From positions 83,722,134-83,786,133 of the forward strand of contig OW388293.1 in NCBI GenBank assembly GCA_936450465.1: 64,000 nt of DNA, given 5' to 3'. This document shows, piece by piece, positions 36,030 through 48,724 of this stretch (positions are counted from its first letter, which is position 1; every line of letters starts with the position of its first letter). Position numbers and translations under genes: made by a program. This DNA comes from Gibbula magus (lineage: Eukaryota > Mollusca > Gastropoda > Trochida > Trochidae). The notes beneath the pieces are model-generated. The model was not told where the DNA came from. It saw only the letters and a program-made list of their open reading frames with translations, and ran no database searches.

Positions 36030-36320
36030 AGCTAGGGGTGGAGGAGAAATTGTGGGAGGGGTTAGGCAGAGGCAAAGTTATTGGTAAATAATGGGAGGGG
36101 TAGGAGAATTCGAAGTGCAGGGAGAATTAAAATTGAGAGGGGAGGGGCAGAGGAGAATTGTTGGAGGGTTCGGGCGGAGAGTTTTTGAAAGAGAGAGGAG
36201 GAATTGTGGGAGGGTTCGGGCGGAGAGTTTTGGAAAGGGAGAGGAGGAATTGTTGGAGGGTTCAAGCGGAGAGTTTTGGAAAGAGAGAGGAGGAGGAGGA
36301 ATTGTGGGAGGTATACTAAT
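36030..36320. repeat. GA-rich array with ~48-bp units
   Basis: GGAGGGTTCGGGCGGAGAGT and TTTGGAAAGGGAGAGGAGGA recur about three times between 36,160 and 36,310. ORFs on both strands are low-complexity artefacts. Confidence 0.75.
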
Positions 36321-37230
36321 TCCAGCAAATGTCTAACCGATTGTCGCAGTGACACCATATACCAGCATACATGACAGAACATACATATTCATGTGACTGA
36401 ATGCCAGTCTAGACTGAGGGTAATCCCAGTGCCTCCACCTTCATCTGTACCCTCCCCTCCCTCCCTCCCTCTCTTACCCTCCCTCAACCCACCAGTTTCC
36501 ATGAGAGAGAAGATCCTGCACTGAGTTTGGTGGAGCCAGGCTGCAGCATATCAATTATCCGGGCCAGTCCACTCCTAGCTGGAGGGGTGTGGGTTTTGGT
36601 GCCTGGCCAACTGGGACTTATTTATAGTCCGATTTGCTGACTTACCCTGTCCATTGGCGTGGAAAGATAATCTGTAATCAGCTGGGGTGTACAGTGGATT
36701 GGATTTCCACTCAGCAGTGAGAGAGGAGGGATTGGGACAGACAGTCAACTTTGTGTTTGTTCTATACTTGCCTACCTGAAGGGAGAATAGAAGCTCCGAC
36801 AAACTTTCCCTTTTGGTGAGAGTTTCCACCATGTGTGTTGCAAGCAGCTGTTCCGTGTTACCCCCTCTGCAGTACCCTTCATAACTGAGTTTCTCCTATC
36901 TATCGGATTCCCTCCCTCTGAAGATCTGCCACATTTGTCTGTGACGTCTGCTGCCTGGAGTAGTCATTACCAGCAGCCATTACTGACATTCGCGTCTGCT
37001 CCCACCAACCGGAGTACTCAACTTAACCAACTCCCAACTTACCTTCCTCCTCTATGAAGTGATTCAGGATGAATATGAAGACCCAAGGAGTACTATCTGC
37101 ACATAAGGAAATGGATACCGTGTACAGCATAAGCTGAGATTGCCTCATCTTCACTGACTGCCGGAACACCTCACCTTGTTTTGAAACTTTCCTGGGATTC
37201 CTCTCACCTCACTGCTGTTGCTCCCCTCAG

Positions 37231-37702
37231 CATGTCTTACGGATCATACCGGTATGGACTGGGGTTACCGAGCTCCAACATCGGGGGCCTGTCGGGGTAC
37301 TCTTCCACCCCATTCACTCCGTCCCCGAGCTCCTCCTCGTACTCCCCGTCCACCTCCGGCTACTCCAGCTCCCTCTACGGGGGCTCCTATGGTAGCTCCT
37401 ACTCCAGCCCCTACAGCTCCGGACTGGGCTCCACTGCAGGAATCCTCTCTGGACTTGGATCTAGTACTTTGGGATCCAGTGGACTTGGATCTAGTTCATT
37501 GGGATCCAGTGGACTTGGATCGAGTGGTTTGGGATCCAGTGGACTTGGTTCGAGTGGTTTAGGGTCCAGTAGTTTCGGATCTAGTGGACTTGGGTCTAGT
37601 TCCGGACTTGGTTCAGGATACAGTTCGAGGTCCGGATCAACAAGTTCGCTCCCGGGACTGGCAGGAGTCAGCTACTCCTCCGGGATCGGCTCCTCGCCAG
37701 GG
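37231..37702 (+). CDS. PPP1R12A: Alternative first coding exon of a short MYPT isoform (M20/M21-like), Ser/Gly-rich
   Basis: ATG at 37,232 with A at -3 opens 157 codons: MSYGSYRYGLGLPSSNIGG, a Ser/Tyr/Pro-rich stretch, then GLGSS repeats, ending YSSGIGSSPG|GTCAGT. The donor leaves phase 0, so it joins exon 47,969 in frame. Read in the phase supplied by exon 28,588 it hits a stop near 37,390, so it cannot simply follow that exon. An in-frame stop lies upstream at 37,130. I infer an internal promoter making a protein of about 298 residues (157+47+49+17+28) that keeps only the coiled coil and leucine zipper, like mammalian M20/M21 from PPP1R12B. A CTCCCCTCAG acceptor just before the ATG may instead join an unseen noncoding exon. 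Confidence 0.75.
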
Positions 37703-38189
37703 GTCAGTGTTCCTTCCTGGATTTATTGTTATCTTGGATATATAGTGTAATGTTGCAATCAGTTTGTCATACAGGAAGATATTACATATAGGTATGATTA
37801 TCAGGTGAAAGTTGCTTGAACCAGGTATGTGTTTAACGATGAAAAGGGTGGTAAGATTTCTCCATGTAGCCAAAATTGTTCATAATAACATACAAAATAT
37901 TGCCGAATAGAACGACAAGATGTGTTTAGGGAGAGTTTGAGTAATAAATTACATTGAGATAATGATGAGGAAGAGATGAGTGACTTCCAACTGCAGTTAT
38001 ATGAGAACATGGATGAGTGGTCACTTATTGGAAATGTGTAGCAATGTCTAGGAAAACACTTCAAACCTCAGACAGAATAACTGGAGATGAGAAGAAGGCA
38101 AGTTCTCCTGGCTGAGTTTAATATTATTATCTATATGAGTCATAGACAACAAGAGTTTACATAGAGAGTTGAGTCTTAGGAAGCAGCTG

Positions 38190-38395
38190 AGAGTGTGTGT
38201 GTGTTTGTATATATAAATGTGTGTATAGACTCTCGTGTATGTGGGTGTATGTATGTATATATGTATGTTTATATGTATGTAGACTCTAGTGTAGGTTTTG
38301 TATGTATGTATGTATAGACTCTTATGTAGGTGTATGTTGGTATGTATACATGTATGTATGAAGGTATGTATGTATGTATGACTGGTAGATAGGCA
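38190..38395. repeat. TATG/GTGT-rich simple sequence
   Basis: Runs of GTATGTATGT and TGTGTGTG with interspersed GACTCTAGTGTA. ORFs here are artefacts. Confidence 0.85.
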
Positions 38396-41300
38396 TGATG
38401 AGAGGGTGTATATGGATATGAGTTCTCAAATAGACTGGTAGGAGTGTATTACGAGAGGGTGTATTTGGACCCGCATGCGAGTGTTGGACTGGCATAGGTG
38501 TATTAGTACATGGCAAGAACTAAGAGTATTAAGTGTTAAGTCTAAACTCTGTAATCCAAGCCAATAACATTTATATAGGCTATACTATTTCCCATGTCGG
38601 GGTGTACCTGTCAGAGTTTGTTCTTCATCTTTGTCTCAAATGATATCAACTTCTATTTATTGTTCCTTCCCTGTCTCGTATATCTTATACTTGACCCATT
38701 TCTCTCAAACTTGCTGTATTTTAACTGTGTCACATGTCGAATGAAGTACTTTATCTACATGAAAGTGTAATTCACCTACACACACCTGTACATGAAGAGA
38801 GTCTATTGTCGCTAAGTAAGTATATATTTGACACATGAGAAATAATCCTAAGTCCTCTAAATCCATGACATGACACACCCTGACAAGCCTAAACTCTGTC
38901 TGTCCAGCCCTGTCAATGCCTACTTGTTTGTAATTTTCTCTTCTGTTATAAAACTTATTCTCACTTTCCTCATTTGTTCATTAGTATGTTGTTGTCGTTA
39001 TTTCTAAGTTGATATGTGCCAGCTTCTAAGGTGGCCATGATCTGGGAGTGTCACTGTGTGATAAAGATTTATTTTATTGATCTAATTCTTGTTTCTTTTA
39101 TAAATCTTTTTCTTCTTCTCAGTTTCCCCTATTTGTTCAAGAGTAACTTCTTAGATCCATTAGCATTTTGTCATCATAAATGCTATCGTTGGTATGTGCC
39201 AGACAGAAACTTAAAAAAGTTTGTTTTGATTCTGGAGATTCTGAGACGCCCATGATGTGTATCTTGGAGAGTCTCGCTGAGGGATATTGATATTTTGTGA
39301 TTGATCTATCCACTTACATGATGGGTAAACAAGTGACTCCCATTACTAATTCATCTTAATTACCCGCACACTTACATCACAGCTAGCCTTAAATAAACAC
39401 TCGTCTGTCAAATTGACGTTCAGATTGACACTGATGTTTTGGAGCATCAACTTTGACAACTTAATTTCTGGTGAGGTGCAACACTGAGATTGACATGGAT
39501 ATATATTTATCTGTTTTGATTGACGTGTGATGGAGGTGTTGTTGAGGTCCTGGTTGCCACCACAGATCAGGGAGGGTGTACAGAGGATCTCACTCCCCTC
39601 GGAGGGTTGTCTGTCCTGTCTGTGCAAATATCTCCTGCAAGTGATTGATGTGTGTGAGTATTGACCCAGCAGTGATTACATTGTGTAAGCTCTGACGTAT
39701 TCCATGTGTGGCTTGTATTTATGACATGGAGTCAACTGGGGCTGAGCGGTTTATTGCAGTACTTCTACTGGGTCAGTTCATCTGGTCCTCTTTTGAGAAA
39801 TACAGCGTTTGTCAAAAAAACCCACCTCACTTAACTTGACGGTGTATATATGACACAGTGTCAGCTGTAACTGCAGAGTTACTGCACTGTTTGAAGCACT
39901 GAGTAACTTGCACTTTATGTTAGGTGAACTTTGAAATAGTTAGTGGCAGTCACATGTAACCTTTGCAACTGATCCGCAGATTGGCTTAGCATTTCACTGA
40001 GCTAGACCTGACATGTATCGGCTGACGGTTGTACTCCATATATGGCTGAAATGACATGACCTTATGTCTAGTCTCTCTCTTAGTCTCCAGAGACCTGTCA
40101 CTGTCAAATTGGAGTTGTTAGAAGGTAAACCCTCTGGTCAGCAAGTTTATATTTTACAAGTACAAGTTTGTGAGCTCCTTCAATATGAGCTCACAATACC
40201 ATATTGAGTTACCCTATTGTTATAACCCAATCATCATGTGTATCATCATCATGACTGATTATCTGTCTTCTCATCTATTGCTCTACCTAGATCCTAATTA
40301 AGGAAACAAGTTAGCTGTCTCACATCTTACCTTGTATTGTCTCCAGATGTCCTGTCAATGAAAAATACTGCAGTCCAGTCCAAAGGCTATGTTTATGTTG
40401 TGTGTTGACGTGTACAGAGACTTGGAGTCAGTCTAGAGTAATGTAATGGGCAGAGATCGGTGTAATGTGATCCTGGGTGGTGAATTATACCAAGTGTATT
40501 GTTACCAAGTGAACCCGGGTGTTCAACTCTCTGTTTTACTGTATGTTTTACTTACCGTCTCACATGAACCACTGGAGTGAGACTGTGTGATATTTACCCG
40601 CAACGGTTAGTGCTCTACTGTGAACCTTGACACTGTCAAATGAGCTGAAACACGATGTCAAACATGGTCATGTGATATGGAGTTTGTCTTCAAATCGCAG
40701 GTTTGTCACACACATATTTTCATAAATATAAAGGTCAATGTCTTCATTATTTCCCAGTGCTATGAGTTTTCGCCGACATGGCCCTTGATCAGTGTTGATT
40801 GATCAGCATCCATGAGTATAGATACTTTTTCTACACTTTTTGAGCTTGTGGGTGGATGATGAGGTGTTATGTATGTAGTGATATGAGGATGTAGGTAACT
40901 GTTACCTAGCGTTACACATGGGTCTAATTACTCCAGGAGAGCTTGGTGAGATGCAGGGTTAACTAAGCATGAGGAAGAGATTAAGAAAACCGAACCAGAT
41001 GTGAACTGTAATTAACCCTTCTGAGGCCGTGGTGTACTTTCTGGTCTACAGAGCATCCAAATCCCTTGATGTAACATTATGTATTTTTCTCATCTAAGCT
41101 TGAGAAATATTTGTACAAGTATAACCAATCTATGATAAATTCTTTGATAAATTAAGTAAAAGATTTTTGCAGAAAAAAAAACGTAATTGTTTTTGCTAAC
41201 ATGATTGTTAACACACCGTAGCTGTTTTAATACAAATGCAATTTTGAGAGAAGTGACAGCAAGTCTAGCGGCAGACATCTGGTGGAGCGGTTAGACAGGT

Positions 41301-42586
41301 GACTTGACTCGGCTCAGCTCCCTGTAGCCACAGAGGTCAGATGTACAGTGAGAGGGGTGGGGAGATGAACCCACGATCTACTTCATTAGTGCAGTGTGTA
41401 GTTCCTTACAGCTTCCAGACTGTGTGGCTCACTTCACTAATGTTATGTTTCTCAATTTGTGGTTTTGCGTGTTTGAAGGCTTGTAAACTTTATTTGCTTC
41501 TGCGGAAATTGTGGTTATTTATATATTCTTTTGATTAGATGAAGTTTTCTCTGAGTTAGATAAAGAGAAGGAGTTTTCTAAAATAAATACAGAGGTCAAA
41601 GTTGCTCAATTTACTTCAAAATATACTTGGCTGCATTCTTCTGAACTATTTCAGATGATTGTCAAACATGACATACCTAAATGAGCTTTGAGAAGTGTAC
41701 ATGATTATTAAAGTGCGTGAGTCTTTTAGGTAATAGATTAACATAAAAATTATCTTGTCAATACAGGATACTTGAAAAATAAGTTAATGAAAGTCAAATT
41801 GCAGAATTAAAGGATTATTGTTTTCATTGAACCACAGTGAGAATATATATCAGCAATACTACAAATGTAAAGCAACTGAAATAGAAAAAAGGTCAAATAA
41901 TTGATTTGTACCTATTTTGACCAAATAATGTTTGTTCATACATATCACTAAATAAACCCCAACAGAAACGTTAACAGAAAAGCTATTCATCTCATCCTTT
42001 TCAAAATTGGTACATGTCTTCTTCACCAGTAGGAGAGGTGCATTGCAAAATGTAACACGATTTGGTGAATTTTTTAATTTTTGTCGATTTTTGGCAATTT
42101 CTTTTACTTCATCATATTCATATGAATGAAGCTACTTCTGTGTTGTGTTTGTTGACTTCATCATTTTCTTTTTCATGTAACTTTCATCAAAAGCTACTTC
42201 TGTGTTCTTGTTGATTTTACTATTTTATATTTCCACTGGTTATATTTTTGGAAAAGTTAAATTTTCTTTCCTTTCAACCATAAACTGCTGTACATCTCTC
42301 ACTGTGCCTTCAGGGGTGTGCTTCCATGTACCTGTTTTTTAAAGTCCCTCGAATGAATCATTATGATGGATTAATTACCAAAATAAAGTTGAAATCAGTG
42401 GTAATAGCAGTAGTGTATTATGTTACCCATACCTTTTCAAGTTACTATTATTCCTATTTTTACTTAAACCAACTTTTTTACATGAAGATCGAGACTTGTC
42501 CTACCCTTTTTCCGAACAGTTTAATCTTAGCAATTACATTTCATAGCTTATCAATCAACTCTTTAAGTAAAATAAAAATTCAAACT

Positions 42587-42630
42587 TTAACAGTCGGGGG
42601 TTTAAGTGAGCCACGCTCACTTTTTTGCTT
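42587..42630 (+). mobile_element. Solo 3' tail of the pearl-like family
   Basis: CGGGGGTTTAAGTGAGCCAC with hairpin GTGAGCCACGCTCAC (42,606-42,620) and TTTTTTGCTTGT matches the 3' end of the element at 17.0-18.0 kb (GTGAGCCATGCTCAC, TTTTTTCTTGT). The core units are not recognisable upstream. Confidence 0.65.
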
Positions 42631-45334
42631 GTTATTTTTAGAATGCTGTGAACTCCTCCTCCAAAAAGCCTGTGTCTATATATAGACAAAAATAATCAAA
42701 GAAATGCAGTCGATTCGAGCATATCCTCGATATATGCCTATTATATATGCACTGACCAGATGCCTTGAGACTGCATCCGACCTGATCTCTGTGTATGTAT
42801 GTATATATGTATGTATATATGTCCCAGTGACCTATGCATGTTGTGAGGCCAAGATAAAGCAGGTATATATAGCTAGGAGAAGCAAGCCCTGTTATTCCTG
42901 GAGTAGTAAAGCCGTGCTAAAGAGAACTCTTTGTACAGCAGATGCCACCCACTGCTCCAGAGCTTCCAATCTCCTGCTCCGCTGGACCTCTTCGTTCTCG
43001 GGCAGTCTATTTTACTGTTATGATGATTAACGTTGATGTTGATGAGTACAGGAGTTATTATTGCTAGAGAGTTAATGCTTTCTGTAAGGAAGAAGGGTGC
43101 TTTTTAACATGAACCAAATGTTTGATTCCTTGAATTACGTCGATAACAAATCTTCAAAGTACTTTTGTTTGTAATTACTGGCAACAGTATGAATTGAACT
43201 AGTTTGACACCAGAAGAAAAGCTTCTTGTTTGGGGAATTCTCTTGGCAGACGACTATTCAACTTAGATAATAGTGTTCTTAATGTTTGAAAGCACCTTGA
43301 TCTTCTTCTGTTGAAAGGTATTCCTGGAAACAAGATAAGAAAAAATTTTCAATGTTCAATGTCAGAGTAGGGAAAGGCAGGCTGTATGTTATGTCTAATT
43401 GAATATGTCAAAACACAGCTACATATCACATACTTCAGTTTGTAGAAGATGTCAAACCTGAAGATGGCAGCATTGGAGAAGTTATAATATCGTTACTGCA
43501 CTACAATCTCAGACACAATAAACATTAGCGGACTATTCCTGGAGGCGAGCGAGAGAGAGAGAGAGAATAGCAGCAGCTGATGAGTGTTTGTTGTTCCTGA
43601 CTTCTAAGCACTTTGCAAGCTCTCTTATCTACCGGTTTTACATCACATCTGCAGAAGTAAACCAAGCATGTGGAGCAACCAATCGTGCGTGTCCAGATAA
43701 ACCTCCCTTATCGAGTCTACTATCGGAGTTCGTGGATCTCCACAGCGAGCCTGATTAATTTCATAACTTTTGTGATCTGAGGTGAAGATGAAATAGTTGA
43801 GTTAGTCACGATTGAGATATTTGGCTGGAGTTGGTTTGGAATGCTGGCACCAGGTGCACTTTGATTTCACTGATTTCACTCTTTCACGCACGTAGCTGTT
43901 TCACTGATACGAGTAACCTTTCGAGTTGTTGTGAGAGAAAGTAGTGCACTGGTAGACATGCTACGTATAATGAAGGAGGAGGAGGAGGAGGAGAAGGAGC
44001 TGGAGGAATGCATGCTGTAGATGAGCACATGACTTGATGTCAGAGCCTTCATCCACTCTCTGTCTGCACACAAGGCTTAGTTTGTGTCTGTAAACCTGGT
44101 CAATCAGTGCTCCATTGTATGAAATAACTTTACCTACGTCATAGCTATTTATGTCCTGTAACCTGAGTTGAGCTTTCGATGAATTTGTAGGTTTTGGGAA
44201 ATTTGTTCTTTAATCAGTTTGATATCAATTTTAATGTTTCACTTCCTGCCACTTCAAGGGTTATAGTGGTGGTGTCTACAATATTCTAAAACCTGTTCAG
44301 CTCTTAATCAGAATTCCTATTCTATATTGGTCAGAAGGAATTGAATGCAACTATTTTATGCAACTTTATTTTAAATGGCGTATACAGATTCTAGTTGCAT
44401 GCTTTCTAACAGCATTGAAACTGTATCATGCAGTGTATCAAATGTGTATTGTGTCCCTGAATCTATCCGACCTAGAGGGTCACCATTTCACTTCAACTAA
44501 GGAGTTGATTGTGCCACCATTCAGTGATATGCATTGAACTTTGAGGTACACCATTTCTCTCCTACTAAAAGGTTGAACGTGTGGTTTGGAAATCTGAAAG
44601 CTTGTCGCTCCGAGAGGTTGGTCTCAAGCACAAGGTGAGAAGGGCCTCACTTCAAGTTGTATGACACGTACATGACAGAGTCAAGTTTATTGCATCTGTT
44701 TTATTTGTGCAACAAAGGAAGACGGTTTAGGCTTTCAACTTCAACATGTCTGTGTCGTCATAAACTTGACTCCCAGATATTAAAAACTGCTGTGTGCTTG
44801 TTAGAGTTGTACCTGTTGTCACAACAGAGCAGGAAGGTCATCAACTCTGCAATGAAATATGGAATGTTCGATCGGTATATGTCAGGAGGTAGCTATGTTT
44901 GAAAGCAGGTGCTTGTGTCGTAAAATAAAAAAAGGTTACAGTACGGTACATTCATATGCTTTTGTTGTTTAAGTGGAATATCGGTGGGGTGGTTTACACA
45001 ATGTCACTTTTCTTTCAAACCATTTAGTTTCGTATTTCAGTAATCATTTTTAACTGCCTCTGTCTAAGTCCTCTTGTCTCACGGTTCGGTTAACTAAAGT
45101 ACCGGTAGGTACGGTGGAGTACACCAGACTTGATGGGCTATGATTTGTAGCTGGTGTTGTGTCAAGTTTCCTTCAATGTGAACACATCTGACATTATGTT
45201 TCAGTTATTGTTTGTTACTTGAGAGGGTATTTCCATGTTCTCTAAGTCCCTAAAAACCAAAATACATTCCTTTCAAATGTACTGTTTATCTCCGATACAA
45301 ACCACTCAAGTTTACTGCTCATCCCATGGACACA

Positions 45335-45767
45335 ACATGAGATCCACCTACTACACAACATGAGATCCACCTACTACACAACATGAGATCCACCTACTAC
45401 ACAACATGAGATCCACCTACTACACAACATGAGATCCACCTACTACACAACATGAGATCCACCTACTACACAACATGAGATCCACCTACTACACAACATG
45501 AGATCCGGCTACTACACAACATGAGATCCACCTACTACACAACATGAGATCCACCTACTACACAACATGAGATCCACCTACTACACAACATGAGATCCAC
45601 CTACTACACAACATGAGATCCACCTACTACACAACATGAGATCCACCTACTACACAACATGAGATCCGGCTACTACACAACATGAGATCCACCTACTACA
45701 CAACATGAGATCCACCTACTACACAACATGAGATCCACCTACTACACAACATGAGATCCAGCCATCA
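45335..45767. repeat. 23-bp minisatellite, about 18 copies
   Basis: Unit CACAACATGAGATCCACCTA plus CTA, almost perfectly conserved. Two units, near 45,505 and 45,665, carry GGC instead of ACC, suggesting a higher-order period or recent expansion. Confidence 0.95.
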
Positions 45768-47434
45768 GACTCCACGGCTACCACTTAACGTAGTCTGTAA
45801 ACCCTCAAATACGTGTTCTTATACATGTTTGTCTGTTGTTTTATGTGTGTATTCTAAACGGTTTTATTTAATCAAACTGTACAAGAAATTTCCTCAGGTA
45901 ATAAAGAATTATCTGTCTATCTATATATTGTACAGCTATACAAACCCTCTACTACCCTGTGTGAGTCGGGTGTTCTGTGTTTACAGACTACTTGAATACC
46001 AAACAATCAGTGCCGAGATCGATCACTGTCACGTGCAACATGATCTCTCAGTCTTTCCTTCATTTGGTGATCCTTTGATATCGTGGCTTGCTTGATTAAA
46101 CAATAATAAGTCCATTGACACTCCAATATAGACTGTTTGTCAGGTCAACCTAGGCCCAATTCTTATCATAACCTGTTTGTAAGAAGTAAGAGATAATGAA
46201 ATTCCAGATAAGAATTTTATGGGGAGACGTTTAAATAGATGAATTAGTCATAGTGACAAGCAAACAGGTTGTTTTCATCTCTCTATAACTGTCTATTGTT
46301 GGCTACAACTCAAAAAGTGATTAGTGAAATTAATTGATACATCAGAAAATCAAAATATCCAGTGTATTCAGATTTTATATGGTCAGTAGTTAATTAGTGG
46401 TCATTACTACAGGTGATGTTTGATGGTTAACTGTAAAAGTGTGTATCCTTGTATTTACTGACCAGTATACCAGACCATCAGTGTGTTTGGAATCACCTGT
46501 AGTAACACTGGATTGGATTGTTATAGTTTTTATGGTTCTATAGCTCATTCCCTGAAGATACATAGAGCATTCTTCAACTTGATAGTTGTGAACATTGTTA
46601 AACTATTTAATTGCAAACATCATCAATAACAAGGGTGATTTTGGATGATTCTCGTAAGGTCCATATGTAGAAGAAAAGTTAAGCTGTTAATGAACTGAAA
46701 TTGACACAAGTGATGCTTATAACTGCCAGATCGTTTCCCTGAAGTACAAAACCAGGAAATGTAGGAAATGCAGCGAGTGTAGATGATGACATCCAACACC
46801 TGATTCATCTCCACACACACACAGCCCAGTGTTTTCCTACATCCCCCTCTCTCCCAGCTTTGTGTTGTGTACTTCCGGAGAAGTTCTTCAACATTGTAGG
46901 AGTATGTAATAGGAAATTTAGCATTTGTTGATTTAATATCCAACACTTGATGAATCTCCACAATCGGGCCCAGTGTATTCTTCCGAACACCCCCATTCCC
47001 CTCCTCTCAATTACCCCTCCCTCCCTATCCCCTCCCTCTCCCATCTCTGTCTGGCCCTGCGCCAGGTCCGTGACTCCAGTCGGTGTGTTGGTTGGCAAGG
47101 TGTAAATCTGGACCTGATGTTGAAACAACTCCAGTATTTCAGGCTAATCATCTCGTACACACTTCCGCTGCCTCTTTGTACAGACAAACTGGACTGTGGG
47201 CACTTCATTAAAACCTGTACATTCAGAGATCTCATTGTTATGTACTGGTACCTCTTTTTGAATTAATACATTCTTGATAACCAAGATTGATGGGGAAATA
47301 TCATTTTTACGATTGCTTTATATAATAAGGCAAGGGCTGTATGGCACTCCTTGAAGTCATTTAAAAAATTACCTTTCAATGTGTTCTGGTTGTTGTGTAA
47401 AATGAATAGTCACTCTATTCAAATCTTGAATATT

Positions 47435-47675
47435 AGGGGGTGGTATAGCGAGTTCTGCTTCGGATTGCGAGGTCTGGGGTTTGAATCCCGCCAGGGGCTC
47501 GGCAACTTTGGGTTCTGTGGAGAACTGTTCTATATCCAGTAAGGTTTGGGTGCAATGCTACACTGAATTTCAGCACACCCTTGGTGTTGCGGGCTTTCTC
47601 CCTGCAATAATACAAGCAGCCGTGATATAAGTGAAATACTCTTGAAGGCAGCGTTAAATCCCAACTCTCCTCACC
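47435..47675 (+). mobile_element. tRNA-derived SINE, internally deleted copy
   Basis: Same family; B box GGTTTGAATCCCGCC. About 60 bp of the body between ACTGAATTTCAG and TTGGTGTTGCGGGC is missing. A TCTTGAA flank occurs on both sides (47,424 and 47,676). Confidence 0.8.
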
Positions 47676-47968
47676 TCTTGAACCATTTAACTGTGGATCC
47701 TAGAGTATTCCAGGATAACCTCCCTTGAGCCAGTGGTCCAACCCTGATTGATCCTTTTGTTAGATGATGTGATTCCTGTAGATGTGCCTCTCAGAATGGT
47801 TGTCACTGAATCAGTGTTATGATTTAGTTCGTTTATCCAAACTTAACTCGTTTCAGTCTCTAGGATCTCAGTTCGTTTATCAACTTGTTGTTCCTACCTT
47901 TCAGTCTCTAGGATCCAGTATGTTTATATGTAGATATACCAAACTAACTCATTGTTATTCTCTTTCAG

Positions 47969-48109
47969 TCTCTAGGATCTCGGTACGGCACGTCACGGTA
48001 CAGCTCCACGTCCGATGTGACCCCGTCCGACCGGTACCGGGACCGCCCGTCCTCCTACTCCGAGTACTCCCGCTCCACGCCCTCCTCACTCGACACAGAC
48101 TATAAAAAG
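47969..48109 (+). CDS. PPP1R12A: MYPT, shared exon: Ser/Tyr/Arg-rich segment before the coiled coil
   Basis: A 141-nt exon (47 codons, phase 0 to 0) with acceptor TTATTCTCTTTCAG and donor AAG|GTGACA. It encodes SLGSRYGTSRYSSTSDVTPS, then DRYRDRPSSYSEYSRST, then PSSLDTDYKK. This parallels human MYPT1 STSAGDRYDSLLGRSGSYSY...DSTDFKK. Both the long form (from 28,588) and the short form (from 37,702) reach it in phase 0, so it is the first exon common to both. Confidence 0.92.
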
Positions 48110-48447
48110 GTGACACACATTGCAATATCACATCTCAGATAAAAACTTCAGAGTATTTTGGTGAAGTAATGAAACTGAATTAAAATTTGTTAATGTGATG
48201 AGGTTCTTTGACAGACCAACCTTTATGAAGGTTAACTTTAACTCCCAGTTGAAAAAAAATGAATCAAGGTTACTTCGGTACCTTATGATCACTTTAGTGC
48301 TGTGTGTATGGACCTTTGCCTTCCACCTAACTGATTTAATGTGTTCATGTGACAAGATGATAAATATGAAACCTAGTGTACTCAACATTTCTTTATTGTT
48401 GGCTGTTGAATACCTGTATGACCTATAAACATCCTGTCTGTCCGCAG

Positions 48448-48594
48448 CTATACGAGGAGGAGAAGGTCGAGAATGACAAATTACGGAAGGAGTTGGAGCA
48501 GACAAAGCGGGAGTTGCGGGAGGCGAAAACAGAGCTTGACCGCGCGATGAGGAAGCACACGGAATCGTCACGAACAGAAAGCCAGGACAAGAGG
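48448..48594 (+). CDS. PPP1R12A: MYPT, coiled-coil exon
   Basis: A 147-nt exon (49 codons, phase 0 to 0) with acceptor CTGTCTGTCCGCAG. It encodes LYEEEKVENDKLRKELEQTK, then RELREAKTELDRAMRK, then HTESSRTESQDKR, matching the human LYEQILAENEKLKAQL coiled coil. Donor AGG|GTAACC at 48,594 gives a junction DKR-EKRALERK that mirrors human EKRERRALERR. A second in-frame donor, CAA|GTAATA at 48,633, would add 13 residues (VTEITEPHSGQDQ). Confidence 0.93.
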
Positions 48595-48724
48595 GTAACC
48601 GAGATAACTGAGCCCCACTCCGGCCAAGACCAAGTAATACACACAACACACTCACTAACATACACCCAGTCTGTCCCTCACTCGGGGAGACTTGGGTGTC
48701 TGCATGGAACATGTGCTGAGATAT

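Larger units (their letters stand above)
28589..37230 (+). other. Long intron upstream of the alternative first exon
   Basis: It holds a SINE tail near 30.9-31.0 kb, mixed 50- and ~110-bp tandem repeats (31.32-31.76 kb), a CTCCACT run (32.03-32.10 kb), two SINEs (32.2 and 33.8 kb), a third tandem-core element (32.86-33.43 kb), a CT tract (35.06-35.14 kb) and a GA-rich array (36.0-36.3 kb). The last 800 bp are more GC-rich and probably include promoter and 5' UTR for the short isoform. Confidence 0.65.
37703..47968 (+). other. Long intron before the shared C-terminal exons
   Basis: About 10 kb of AT-rich sequence. It contains a TATG-rich tract (38.19-38.40 kb), a consensus CArG word CCATATATGG at 40,036, a solo pearl-like tail (42.59-42.63 kb), a 23-bp minisatellite (45.33-45.77 kb) and a SINE (47.44 kb). 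No coding exon was recognised. Confidence 0.65.

Noticed and set aside
36062..36382. Proline/Ser ORF and its GE-rich antisense frame
   Set aside because: Low-complexity GA-rich array; frames stay open because of composition.
45335..45767. CRISPR-like regular repeat
   Set aside because: The units are directly adjacent with no unique spacers and the genome is eukaryotic. It is a minisatellite.
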